Shown here in pieces: positions 1 to 8,494 of a stretch of DNA of 64,000 bases. The stretch's first letter is position 1. Every line of letters begins with the position of its first letter. Below the pieces are notes generated by a model. The model had not been told where the DNA came from. It made no database searches and saw only the letters and a program-made list of their open reading frames with translations. The position numbers and the translations under genes are program-made. The DNA comes from Tistrella mobilis (GTDB taxonomy: Bacteria; Pseudomonadota; Alphaproteobacteria; Tistrellales; Tistrellaceae): positions 4,437,501-4,501,500 of the forward strand of contig NZ_CP121017.1 of the NCBI RefSeq assembly GCF_041468085.1, given 5' to 3'.

Positions 1-555
1 TTCATGAATGCCGCGCTGTCGGGCCGGCTTCTGGAGCGCGCCCGGGTGCTGGGTGTGGAGCTGTTCCCCGAAGAACGCCGCGCCTTCATGATGATCTGGC
101 GCATGGCCGGCCATCTGGCCGGTGTGCCGGCCGAGCTGCTGCCGCGCCATGAAATCGAGGCCCAGCAGCTGTTCCGGATCGGCCGGATGATGGAACCGCC
201 GCCCGAGATCGAAGGCATCGTGCTCGCCAACGGGCTGATCAATTCCGCCCCGATGGCCGCCGGGGTCGATGACCCCGATTTGCGCCGCAAGCTGGTACGG
301 CAGCTCTACGGCATCTCGCGCGGGTTGATCGGTGGCGATCTCGCAACCGCCCTGCACTTCCCCGAAACCCGCGGCATGGATACCCTGACCGCGATCCGGC
401 TGCGCAACCGGGCCGATCTGCTGCTGCGCCGGCATATCGGTTTCTATGACCGCCGCCGCCGTGCCGGCCAGTTCACCCAGCTGCTCGATCTCTCTTTCGA
501 GGGGCTGGAGAGCGACCTTCCCAAGGCCACGGCAGAGGATGAGTTGCCCGCCTGA
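1..555 (+). CDS. Oxygenase MpaB/DUF2236 family protein, 3' part only
   Basis: The frame is open at the left edge (a Phe codon precedes the first Met), so only the C-terminal ~184 residues are present. The segment around residues 30-50 (FMMIWRMAGHLAGVP followed by ELLP) matches the conserved 'WR..GHLLGVP..LLP' stretch of the DUF2236 family, which includes the MpaB and latex-clearing (Lcp) heme oxygenases. The catalytic N-terminal half with the heme-binding residues lies outside the window, so activity cannot be judged. The rest is helical and Arg-rich, without membrane segments. It converges on tsaD. Assignment rests on one conserved block. Confidence 0.7.
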   Translation, partial: FMNAALSGRLLERARVLGVELFPEERRAFMMIWRMAGHLAGVPAELLPRHEIEAQQLFRIGRMMEPPPEIEGIVLANGLINSAPMAAGVDDPDLRRKLVRQLYGISRGLIGGDLATALHFPETRGMDTLTAIRLRNRADLLLRRHIGFYDRRRRAGQFTQLLDLSFEGLESDLPKATAEDELPA

Positions 556-743
556 GGACGGGGCCGAGCCGCCTGCACCGGCGCCGACGCCCCGTCGGCC
601 GGGGCCGAGCCTGTCGGCCAGCCCTGGACAGGGCACGCACATCCCGACCGGAGACCGCCCCTTCCCACAGACAATTCTGCTCGATGGGGACATCCCCGGG
701 CGCCCGGTCGAACTCCTTGCGGATATCCGAACCCACGGCCGGA

Positions 744-1901
744 TCAGCCCCGATGCCGCCCCCGCCCACCAGCCACGGTCTGCCCGGCATCGGGGTCGAG
801 CGGCCAGCGGGCGCGGGGGATCAGAGCAAGGCCGTCTCCGGCGGGCAGATCGCCGCCGGCTGCCAGATGCTCCAGACCTGCCCAGGCAATCATCGCGCCG
901 TTGTCCGTACACAGCCTGACGGGGGGGGCGATCAGATGCAGGCCGCGCCGGGCGGCGACATCGGTCAGCCGGGTGCGCAGTGCGGTGTTGGCGGCAACGC
1001 CGCCGGCCACGACCAGCGCATGGCCGCGGCCATGGATGGCGACGAATGCCTTGGCCGCGCGGCCGACCCGGTCGGCGACGCTGTCGGACACCGCGGCCTG
1101 AAAGCTCGCCGCCAGATCGGCGACGTCCTGCCGGCTCAGCACCCGGATCCGCTCCGCCTCCTGACGGACCGCGGTCTTGAGGCCCGAAAACGAGAAGTCG
1201 CAATCCGGCCGGCCGATCATCGGCCGCGGAAAGGCAAAACGGGCGGGATCGCCGTCGCGGGCGGCCACTTCGACCGCCGGCCCGCCGGGATAGCCGAGAC
1301 CCAGCAGACGGGCGGTCTTGTCGAAGGCTTCACCCACTGCGTCATCGATGGTGGCGCCCAGACGGCGATACTGCCCGAGGCCGGTAACTTCGGCGATCAG
1401 GCAATGGCCGCCCGAGACCAGCAGCAGCAGGAAGGGAAAGGCGACGCCATGGGTGAGGCGGGCGGTCAGCGCATGCGCCTCCAGATGATTGATGCCGAGC
1501 AGCGGCACGCCCGCGCCCAGCGCCAGCCCCTTGGCGGTCATCAGCCCGACCATCACACCGCCGATCAACCCCGGCCCCGAGGTGACCGCGATCGCATCCA
1601 GATCGCCCAGGCCCAGCTTCGCTTCGTCCAGCGTGGCCGCAACCAGCCGGTCAAGATGGTCGATATGAGCGCGTGCCGCGATCTCGGGCACCACGCCGCC
1701 GAAACCCTGATGCTCGGCGATCTGAGAGAGCACCAGATGGGCGCGGATGGTGCCAAGCGGCCGCCCCTGCCCCGGCTGCGCGGCCGGATCGGACACCACC
1801 ACAGCGGCCGCCGTCTCGTCGCAGCTGGTCTCGATACCGAGACAGATGCGGGGACGTTCGGCAGCGGCGGGATCAGAAAGGCTGGCGGCGGACGCGGTCA
1901 T
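744..1901 (-). CDS. tsaD: tRNA N6-adenosine threonylcarbamoyltransferase TsaD
   Basis: TsaD transfers the threonylcarbamoyl group from TC-AMP to A37 of ANN-decoding tRNAs, working with TsaB and TsaE in the cytoplasm. The 385-residue ORF carries the ASKHA/Kae1 signature IETSCDET near residue 24, the metal-binding HLEAH at about residues 139-143, and the C-terminal GGVAAN block. Length is slightly above the usual 335-360 because of a short N-terminal lead (first ~17 residues) and a basic tail. It is divergent from hemC across a 105-bp gap; tsaD next to hemC is common in proteobacteria. The function is essential in most bacteria. Confidence 0.97.
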   Translation of the reverse strand: MTASAASLSDPAAAERPRICLGIETSCDETAAAVVVSDPAAQPGQGRPLGTIRAHLVLSQIAEHQGFGGVVPEIAARAHIDHLDRLVAATLDEAKLGLGDLDAIAVTSGPGLIGGVMVGLMTAKGLALGAGVPLLGINHLEAHALTARLTHGVAFPFLLLLVSGGHCLIAEVTGLGQYRRLGATIDDAVGEAFDKTARLLGLGYPGGPAVEVAARDGDPARFAFPRPMIGRPDCDFSFSGLKTAVRQEAERIRVLSRQDVADLAASFQAAVSDSVADRVGRAAKAFVAIHGRGHALVVAGGVAANTALRTRLTDVAARRGLHLIAPPVRLCTDNGAMIAWAGLEHLAAGGDLPAGDGLALIPRARWPLDPDAGQTVAGGRGRHRG

Positions 1902-2006
1902 CGGGCAGGGTTCCGGTTCGCGGGTGGGACCGCGGCAAGAGGTAGCGGCTCAGGCCGCCGATTACCACTTCCCAAAGCGCACGTCAGGCACTAACACAGG
2001 GCCATC

Positions 2007-2996
2007 ATGGTCACGCATCCGCTCCTCCGCATCGGCACCCGTGGCAGCCCGCTCGCCCTCGCACAGGCGAACGAGGTTCGCGGACGGCTGGCTGCACTCG
2101 ATCCGGCCCTCGCCGCAGCCGGCGCGGTCGAGATCGTCATCATCCGTACCACCGGCGATCAGGTTCAGGATCGGACCCTGGTCGAGCTGGGCGGCAAGGG
2201 CCTGTTCACCAAAGAGATCGAGGAGGCGCTGATCACCGGCGCCATCGATCTTGCGGTCCATTCCATGAAGGACATGCCGACCGAGCTGCCCGAAGGGCTG
2301 GCGATCACCGCCCTGCTGCCGCGCGAGGATCCGCGCGACGCCTTCCTGTCGCTCAAGGCCCGCAGCCTCGACGACCTGCCGGCCGGGGCCGTGATCGGCA
2401 CCGCCAGCCTGCGCCGTCAGGCCCAGCTGCTCGCCGCCCGCCCCGACCTGACGGTCGTGCCGCTCCGCGGCAATGTTCAGACCCGGCTGTCGCGCCTGCG
2501 CGAGGGGCGGATCGACGCCACCCTGCTCGCCATGGCGGGGCTTAACCGGCTGCAGCTGACCGAGGTCGACCGCAGCCCGATCGATCCGGCGGTGATGCTG
2601 CCGGCGGTGGCCCAGGGCGCCATCGGCGTTGAGACCCGCAGCGGTGATGATCGCACCAATGCCTGGGTGGGCGCGCTCGACGACGGCGAAACCGCACTGG
2701 CGGTGATCGCCGAACGGGCGCTGCTCGCCGTCCTCGACGGCTCCTGCCGCACACCGATCGCAGCTCTCGCCAGTCGCGACCCCGCCGGCCGGCTGGCCCT
2801 GACCGGCCGGGTCGCAAGCCCGGACGGCCGGACGCTGCTGGAAGAGGCAGGCGCTGCGGAGATCGGCGCCGAAGACCGTGCTGCCGCCACGGCTCTGGGC
2901 CACCGCGTGGGCATAGCCCTGCGGGAGCGTGCGGGAGAGGACATCGCCCGCTGGGCCGCCGGGGTTACCGGCCAATGGGTCCCCGGCACCAACTGA
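2007..2996 (+). CDS. hemC: Hydroxymethylbilane synthase (porphobilinogen deaminase)
   Basis: HemC polymerises four porphobilinogens into hydroxymethylbilane in tetrapyrrole synthesis. The 329-residue protein has the N-terminal RIGTRGSPLALAQA motif (residues 8-21), the catalytic aspartate in HSMKDMPTELPEG (near residue 89), the substrate-binding arginines in TASLRRQ and LRGNVQTRL, and Cys247 in DGSCRTP, which carries the dipyrromethane cofactor. Length matches the family. It is the first gene of a run hemC-hemD-mic60-hemY on one strand. Tetrapyrroles made here supply heme and also the cobalamin pathway whose late genes lie near 22-26 kb. Confidence 0.98.
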   Translation: MVTHPLLRIGTRGSPLALAQANEVRGRLAALDPALAAAGAVEIVIIRTTGDQVQDRTLVELGGKGLFTKEIEEALITGAIDLAVHSMKDMPTELPEGLAITALLPREDPRDAFLSLKARSLDDLPAGAVIGTASLRRQAQLLAARPDLTVVPLRGNVQTRLSRLREGRIDATLLAMAGLNRLQLTEVDRSPIDPAVMLPAVAQGAIGVETRSGDDRTNAWVGALDDGETALAVIAERALLAVLDGSCRTPIAALASRDPAGRLALTGRVASPDGRTLLEEAGAAEIGAEDRAAATALGHRVGIALRERAGEDIARWAAGVTGQWVPGTN

Positions 2997-3057
2997 CCCG
3001 CCCCTCCCGACCGCATCATCGCCTGCCCTTCCGCCCGAGATCGGAGCCCGCCCCGCC

Positions 3058-3819
3058 ATGCGCATCCTGGTGACACGTCCGATAGACGACGCACAGACGC
3101 TCGCGGAAAAGTTGCATCGCCTGGGGCATCAGGCGGTGATCGCGCCCTTGATGACCGTCCGTTACCGGCCGATTCCGGATCTGGAGCGGGTGCTGGACCG
3201 GGCGCAGCGTGTGCTGCTGACCAGCGCCAATGGCGCCCGGGCACTGGCGCGGGCGACTGATCGTCGTGACCTGAAGCTGGCCACCGTCGGCCGCGCCACG
3301 GCCGAGGCTGCCAAGCGCGCCGGCTTCACCCGTATCGACGTGGCCGGCGGTGATGCCGACCGGCTGGCCGAACTTTGCGCCAATTCCTACAAGCCTGCGG
3401 ACGGCCCGCTCGCCCATATCGCCGGCAGCGTGGTCACCGGCCGGTTGGGGGAGCAGCTGGGTGCGCTGGGTTTCACCGTCGAACGCCGGGTCGGCTACGA
3501 TGCCGCCGCGATCGGCGAACTGCCGCCGCCGGTGGCAGAGGGGCTGGCCCAGGGCCAGCTGCCGGTGGTGATGCTGTTCTCGCCCCGGACCGCCCGTCTG
3601 TTCCTCGACGAGATCGGGCGCCTGGGCATCGGCGCGTCCTTCTGTCGCATTGATGCGCTTTGCCTGAGCCCGGCCGTGGCTGAAATGGCGGCCGGCCTGC
3701 CCTGGCGGCGGGTGCTGATTGCAGCCGAACCGGCCGGGGACGCCATGCTGGCACTGCTCGATCAGGCCGGTCCCAACGCGCAGAGCGCCAATTCGCAGGG
3801 CCCCGCGCAGGAGGGCTGA
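3058..3819 (+). CDS. hemD: Uroporphyrinogen-III synthase
   Basis: HemD closes and inverts ring D of hydroxymethylbilane to give uroporphyrinogen III. I take the ATG at 3058 (MRILVTRPIDDAQ) as start, because the family begins with this strand and an earlier in-frame start would overlap hemC. The result is 253 residues. The sequence is weakly conserved, as usual for HemD, but shows the N-terminal TRP motif, LLTSANGARAL near residue 58 and the LFSPRTARLF block of the second domain. It lies 61 bp behind hemC and 119 bp before the mitofilin gene, consistent with one operon. Confidence 0.93.
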   Translation: MRILVTRPIDDAQTLAEKLHRLGHQAVIAPLMTVRYRPIPDLERVLDRAQRVLLTSANGARALARATDRRDLKLATVGRATAEAAKRAGFTRIDVAGGDADRLAELCANSYKPADGPLAHIAGSVVTGRLGEQLGALGFTVERRVGYDAAAIGELPPPVAEGLAQGQLPVVMLFSPRTARLFLDEIGRLGIGASFCRIDALCLSPAVAEMAAGLPWRRVLIAAEPAGDAMLALLDQAGPNAQSANSQGPAQEG

Positions 3820-3938
3820 CTCCCCCGTAAAAACCGCGCACGACGCGTCTGGCGGGAACGCGGCCGGGCCCTCGCGGCTTGCCTATGGGTGCCCGATCGG
3901 CGACAAAGGGTGCAAGCCGACCAGACGGAGACCGCCCG

Positions 3939-5414
3939 ATGACCGAAAGCCGGACGCCGCCCTCCGGGAAGAAGACCGGCCCTGAGGCCGGTCGGCCCGA
4001 CGCTGCCGCGGCCGAAACCGAAGGCGCCACCGCCCCGACGGAGGCGGTATCGACGCCTGCGGAGCCGAAGCCTGCTGCCCGGACCGGCGCCGACGACGCC
4101 ACGTCCTCACCTGCCGGAGGTGCGAATGCCGCCGGCAAGGCCGGGGCACCGAAGCCAGAGCCTGCAAAGGCTGCCCCTTCGAAGGCAGACGCACCGAAGG
4201 CCGACACCCCGGGGGCGGAGCCTGCAAAACCCAAGGCTGCACCGGCAGCCGACGACGCCACGCCGGCTGCCCGCATCATCACCCCGACCGACCATCGCGC
4301 CCAGCCGCGCGACCGGGTCGGCCGTGCCGCCCTGGGCGTCTCTGTCCTGGCGCTGGTGCTGGTTGTGGTGGGCGGCGTGGTGGTCACCGCGGCCCCCGAC
4401 AGGGTCCGGACCATGCTGGGCGCCGCCCCAACCACCGTCGAACCAGCCCTTTCGGACCGGATGGCAGCGCTGGAGCAGCGGCTCGATCAGGGGCCGCCCG
4501 ACACCGCCGAGATCGAGCGCCGGCTGGGCACCGTCGAGAATGGCCTCGGCAGCCTGGAAGAGGACCGGCTGGGGGAGCGCATCGGCGCCCTTGAGGACGC
4601 GGTCGCCCGGCTTGAAGCCCTGACCGAAACCGTGTCGAAGCTGGAAGCGGAGCTGTCGCGCACCAACGAGACCGTGGCGCGGATCGGCCCGTTGGAAAAC
4701 CGGCTGGCCAATGTCGAAGGTGCGGCCCGCAACCTTTCGGACCGTGCGGCAATCGCCGAAAACCGGCTGGCGGATACCCCGACCGCGGATGCCATGCGCC
4801 TGACCGCGCTGGCGCTGGCCGATGCCCAGCTCGCGGATGCGCTGGATGCGGGCCGCAGTTTCGAAGGCCCTCTGGGGGCAATCCGCGCCCTGGGCCGCGG
4901 CGATGGCGAGATCACCGATGCCGTCGGACAGCTGGCGCCGCATGCGGCCGAAGGCGTGCCGACCCGTGACGAGTTGATCGCACGCTTCCAGGCTCTGGTG
5001 CCGACCATCCTGCAGGCCGCAGAGACCAAGCCCGCCGAGGGCGACGTAGTGGGCGGGGTGCTCGCCGAGCTGCGCGGTCTGGTGACCGTACGTCGCACGG
5101 GGCAGGAGCAGGCCGCGCCGGCCGCCGGCGCGCCTGAAGGCGATGCCGACCTGACCGTCGCCGCCATCGAACGGCGGCTGAAGGCAGGCGATCTCGCCGG
5201 TGCCGTTGCCCGTGCCGAAGACCTGCCGCCCGCCGCCGCCGAACGTGCCGCCGCCTGGACGGAGGCCGCAAAGGCCAGGCTAGCGGTCGAGAAGGCCGCA
5301 GCGACCCTCGGCGATGCCGTGGCCGCGCGCTTCGAGGCCGGCGCACGCGAGACTGCCGTCGTGCCCGCCGCCGGCGAGGCCGGTTCCCGGAATGCTGGTG
5401 AGGCTGCCCAATGA
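3939..5414 (+). CDS. Mitofilin/Mic60-family inner-membrane protein (alphaproteobacterial Orf52-type)
   Basis: Start chosen at 3939 (MTESRTPP), giving 491 residues. Layout: about 120 residues of Ala/Pro/Lys-rich low-complexity sequence facing the cytoplasm, one membrane segment (ALGVSVLALVLVVVGGVVV, roughly residues 130-150), then a long periplasmic coiled coil of repeated ALEQRL/LENRL-type heptads, and a C-terminal helical domain ending in AIERRLKAGDL and following residues that resembles the mitofilin signature. Alphaproteobacterial Mic60 homologues are known to sit beside hem genes and to shape intracytoplasmic membranes or envelope contact sites. Its stop overlaps the hemY start (ATGA), so translation is probably coupled. 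Family call is by architecture and position, not by alignment. Confidence 0.85.
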   Translation: MTESRTPPSGKKTGPEAGRPDAAAAETEGATAPTEAVSTPAEPKPAARTGADDATSSPAGGANAAGKAGAPKPEPAKAAPSKADAPKADTPGAEPAKPKAAPAADDATPAARIITPTDHRAQPRDRVGRAALGVSVLALVLVVVGGVVVTAAPDRVRTMLGAAPTTVEPALSDRMAALEQRLDQGPPDTAEIERRLGTVENGLGSLEEDRLGERIGALEDAVARLEALTETVSKLEAELSRTNETVARIGPLENRLANVEGAARNLSDRAAIAENRLADTPTADAMRLTALALADAQLADALDAGRSFEGPLGAIRALGRGDGEITDAVGQLAPHAAEGVPTRDELIARFQALVPTILQAAETKPAEGDVVGGVLAELRGLVTVRRTGQEQAAPAAGAPEGDADLTVAAIERRLKAGDLAGAVARAEDLPPAAAERAAAWTEAAKARLAVEKAAATLGDAVAARFEAGARETAVVPAAGEAGSRNAGEAAQ

Positions 5415-6808
5415 TCCGCGTCATCCTGCTCGTCCTGGTCATCATTGCCCTCAGCCTGGGCGGCGCCTGGATCGCCGACCATCCCGGCAGCTTCTCGGTC
5501 GACTGGCTTGGCTGGCGCGTCGAGACCAGCTTTGCGGTGGCGCTTGCGGTGCTGGTCGTGGCACTGGCGGCACTCGCAATCGTGGTTCGCCTGCTCTCAG
5601 GCCTGGTCACCGGCCCGAAGAGCTTCATGCGTCGCCGTACCGAGCGCCGCCGCCGTCGGGGGCTGGAAGCCATGACCCGCGGTCTTGCCGCTGTGGCTGC
5701 CGGCGATGCCCGCGATGCCCGTAAGCTGTCGGCTCGGGCCGAGCGGCTGCTCGACGCCCAGCCGCTCGCCGACATGCTCGCCGCGCAGTCAGCACAGCTG
5801 GCCGAAGATCCGGCCGAGGCCGAGCGCCGCTGGACCCGCATGCTGGAGCACGAGGAAACCGCTGAACTCGGCCTGCGTGGACTGGCGGTGATGGCCCGCC
5901 GCCAGGGCGACGGTGCCGCGGCAGTGGCTCGCGCCCGCGAGGCGCTGGCGAAGCGACCCGGCACACGCTGGGCGCTGGAGACCGTGTTCGAGGTGAAGCT
6001 AGCCGACGGCGACTGGGCCGAAGCCGAAGCCGCACTGACCGCGCTTGAACGGCACAAGCATCTGGACCGCGAGGAAAGCCGGCGTCGGCAATCGGCGCTG
6101 GAGATCGAGCGCGCCCGCGCAGATAGCGTCGCCGGCCACCACGACGACGCCACCACCCGTGCACGCACCGCCGTCAAACTGGCTCCGGGCCGGCCCGAGG
6201 CGGCGATCACACAGGTCGAGGTCGCCATTGCGGCCGGCAAGCTGCCGGTGGCCCGCAAGCTGATCGAACAGAACTGGGGCGCCGCGGCCCACCCTGAGCT
6301 GGGGCGGCTTTACGTCACCCTGCTTGGTGGCAACACCACCCCCACCGAACGGGTGCAGCGCGCCCGCGATCTGGCCCAGATCGCCCCCACCCAGGCCGAA
6401 AGCCGGCTGCTGGTGGCCGAAACGGCGCTTGAGGCCGGCATCCTGGGCGTTGCCCGTGATTCCGCCAACAAGATCGCCGTCGCCGATCGCGATACCCGTG
6501 CAGAACGCATCGCGGCACGTGCCGCAGAAGCCGATGGCGACTGGCAGTCCGCCGCTCAGGCCTGGCACCGTGCGGCCGATGCCCGCCCGGCACCGGGCTG
6601 GATCTGCGGTCGCTGCAACACGGTGCACACCCGCTGGCACGCCGTCTGCGGCAACTGCGGCAGCTTCGACACCATCAGCTGGAGCCGGCCGGCCACGGTG
6701 CCCGCCGCCGTGCCCGCGACCACCGGGCCGGCACCGGTGGCCAGCAGCGCCGCAGCCACCCCGCCGATGGATCCCGCCGCCCCCGGGCGGCCACCCGCCG
6801 CCGCCTGA
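5411..6808 (+). CDS. hemY: HemY-like inner-membrane TPR protein
   Basis: This is the proteobacterial 'HemY_N' TPR protein found at the end of hem operons, not protoporphyrinogen oxidase HemY of Gram-positives. Two membrane segments occupy residues 1-20 and about 38-62 (AVALAVLVVALAALAIVV), followed by TPR-like helices to about residue 390. A zinc-ribbon-like end, C-x2-C and C-x2-C in ICGRCNTVH and VCGNCGSF (about residues 397-417), resembles the rubredoxin-type domain of LapB. The last ~45 residues are Pro/Ala-rich. The start codon overlaps the mic60 stop. Its exact role in heme synthesis is unknown in the family. Confidence 0.88.
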   Translation: MIRVILLVLVIIALSLGGAWIADHPGSFSVDWLGWRVETSFAVALAVLVVALAALAIVVRLLSGLVTGPKSFMRRRTERRRRRGLEAMTRGLAAVAAGDARDARKLSARAERLLDAQPLADMLAAQSAQLAEDPAEAERRWTRMLEHEETAELGLRGLAVMARRQGDGAAAVARAREALAKRPGTRWALETVFEVKLADGDWAEAEAALTALERHKHLDREESRRRQSALEIERARADSVAGHHDDATTRARTAVKLAPGRPEAAITQVEVAIAAGKLPVARKLIEQNWGAAAHPELGRLYVTLLGGNTTPTERVQRARDLAQIAPTQAESRLLVAETALEAGILGVARDSANKIAVADRDTRAERIAARAAEADGDWQSAAQAWHRAADARPAPGWICGRCNTVHTRWHAVCGNCGSFDTISWSRPATVPAAVPATTGPAPVASSAAATPPMDPAAPGRPPAAA

Positions 6809-6863
6809 GCATGGTCCCGAGGCGGCAACGATACGACCAAGGTCGGTCAACCCCCCGGAATGT

Positions 6864-6893
6864 TTGACGCGGGCGCCGCGAGGGGCGCATATA
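6864..6893 (+). promoter_or_regulatory. Candidate sigma70-type promoter for fumC
   Basis: TTGACG at 6864-6869 and CATATA at 6888-6893 are separated by 18 bases, about 87 bases before the fumC ATG. The -35 box is good (5/6) and the -10 weak. It would make fumC independent of the hem operon, which ends 171 bases upstream. Confidence 0.45.
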
Positions 6894-6979
6894 CCGGGCG
6901 GATGGATAAGCCCGGACGCGGGCGGCCGTGCCATGTCCGGCCCTCCCGCGGACCACTTGCCGATGGAGCCTAGGACGCG

Positions 6980-8386
6980 ATGACCGAGACCACGCCGAAG
7001 ACGCGCGTCGAGAAGGACACGATGGGGTCGCTCGACGTGCCAGCCGACCGCTACTGGGGTGCCCAGACCCAGCGGTCGCTGCAGAACTTCAAGATCGGCG
7101 GCGAGAAGATGCCGGTGCCGCTGGTGCGCGCGCTGGGCGTGCAGAAGCTGGCCGCGGCACGGGTGAACATGGCCCTGGGCGCGCTGGACGCGAAGGTCGG
7201 CGAGGCCATCGTCGCCGCGGCCCGCGAGGTCGCCGACGGCAAGCTCGACGATCACTTCCCGCTGGTGGTCTGGCAGACCGGTTCGGGCACCCAGACCAAC
7301 ATGAACGCCAACGAGGTGATCTCGAACCGCGCGATCGAGATGCTCGGCGGCGAGATCGGCTCGAAGAGCCCGGTTCATCCGAATGACCACGTGAACTGCG
7401 GCCAGTCGTCGAACGACACCTTCCCGACCGTGATGCACATCGCGGCCGCGGTGGAAGCGACCGGCCATCTGATCCCGAGCCTGCGCCACCTGCACAAGGC
7501 CCTGGCCGACAAGGCCGAGGCCTTTGCCGAGATCATCAAGATCGGCCGTACCCACACCCAGGATGCGACGCCGCTGACCCTCGGCCAGGAATTCGGCGGC
7601 TATGCCCGCCAGATCGAATACGGCATCGCCCGCGTCGAATCGTCCCTCGCCCGCGTCTACGAGCTGGCCCAGGGCGGCACCGCCGTCGGTACCGGCCTCA
7701 ACGCCAAGATCGGCTTCGCCGAAGCCTTCGCCGACGAGGTGGCGAAGATTACCGGCCTGCCCTTCATCACGGCGCCGAACAAATTCGAGGCGCTGGCTGC
7801 CAATGACGCGCTGGTCGAGCTGTCGGGCGCGCTGAACGTGCTCGCCGCCAGCGTGATGAAGATCGCCAACGACATCCGCTTCCTGGGCTCGGGCCCGCGC
7901 TCGGGCCTGGGCGAGCTGCTGCTGCCCGAGAACGAGCCCGGCTCGTCGATCATGCCGGGCAAGGTGAACCCCACCCAGTGCGAGGCGCTGACCATGGTCG
8001 CCGCCCAGGTGATGGGCAACCATGTGACGGTGACGGTCGCTGGCTCGAACGGCCATTTCGAACTGAACGTCTTCAAGCCGGTGATCATCTACAACGTCCT
8101 GCAGTCGATCCGCCTGCTGGGCGACGCCGCGGTCAGCTTCGCCGACAACTGCGTGGTCGGCATCGAGGCGAACACCCGCCGCATCGACGAGCTGATGCGC
8201 AACTCGCTGATGCTGGTGACGGCGCTGAACCCGTATATCGGCTATGACAACGCCGCCAAGGCGGCCAAGACCGCCCATAAGGAAGGCACCAGCCTCAAAG
8301 AAGCGGTGGTCAAGCTCGGCCTGCTCACCGAGGACGAGTTCGACCGCTATGTCGACCCGAAGCTGATGATCGGCCCCAGCGCCTGA
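6980..8386 (+). CDS. fumC: Class II fumarate hydratase
   Basis: FumC interconverts fumarate and L-malate in the TCA cycle, without an iron-sulfur cluster. The 468-residue ORF matches the family over its length: [14 protein letters not shown] near residue 100, [14 protein letters not shown] near 135, [16 protein letters not shown] near 190, and the superfamily signature [15 protein letters not shown] near 320 containing the catalytic Ser loop. It stands alone between the hem operon and a convergent lipoprotein gene, with its own candidate promoter and a terminator hairpin at 8434. Nothing unusual. Confidence 0.98.
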   Translation: MTETTPKTRVEKDTMGSLDVPADRYWGAQTQRSLQNFKIGGEKMPVPLVRALGVQKLAAARVNMALGALDAKVGEAIVAAAREVADGKLDDHFPLVVWQTGSGTQTNMNANEVISNRAIEMLGGEIGSKSPVHPNDHVNCGQSSNDTFPTVMHIAAAVEATGHLIPSLRHLHKALADKAEAFAEIIKIGRTHTQDATPLTLGQEFGGYARQIEYGIARVESSLARVYELAQGGTAVGTGLNAKIGFAEAFADEVAKITGLPFITAPNKFEALAANDALVELSGALNVLAASVMKIANDIRFLGSGPRSGLGELLLPENEPGSSIMPGKVNPTQCEALTMVAAQVMGNHVTVTVAGSNGHFELNVFKPVIIYNVLQSIRLLGDAAVSFADNCVVGIEANTRRIDELMRNSLMLVTALNPYIGYDNAAKAAKTAHKEGTSLKEAVVKLGLLTEDEFDRYVDPKLMIGPSA

Positions 8387-8433
8387 GCCATCACGCAGCG
8401 GAACGACCCCGTCGGCAGGCGGGAGGAAACGCC

Positions 8434-8475
8434 ACGGGCGGCATCGGATCTCCGGTGCCGCCCGTCCGTGTTTTT
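8434..8475 (+). terminator. Intrinsic terminator after fumC
   Basis: A 15-base arm (ACGGGCGGCATCGGA) pairs with its near-perfect complement at 8451-8465 (one G-T pair), followed by CCGTGTTTTT. It lies between fumC and the convergent lipoprotein gene and may serve both. Confidence 0.75.
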
Positions 8476-8494
8476 CAGTCTTTGAATCTGCGGG

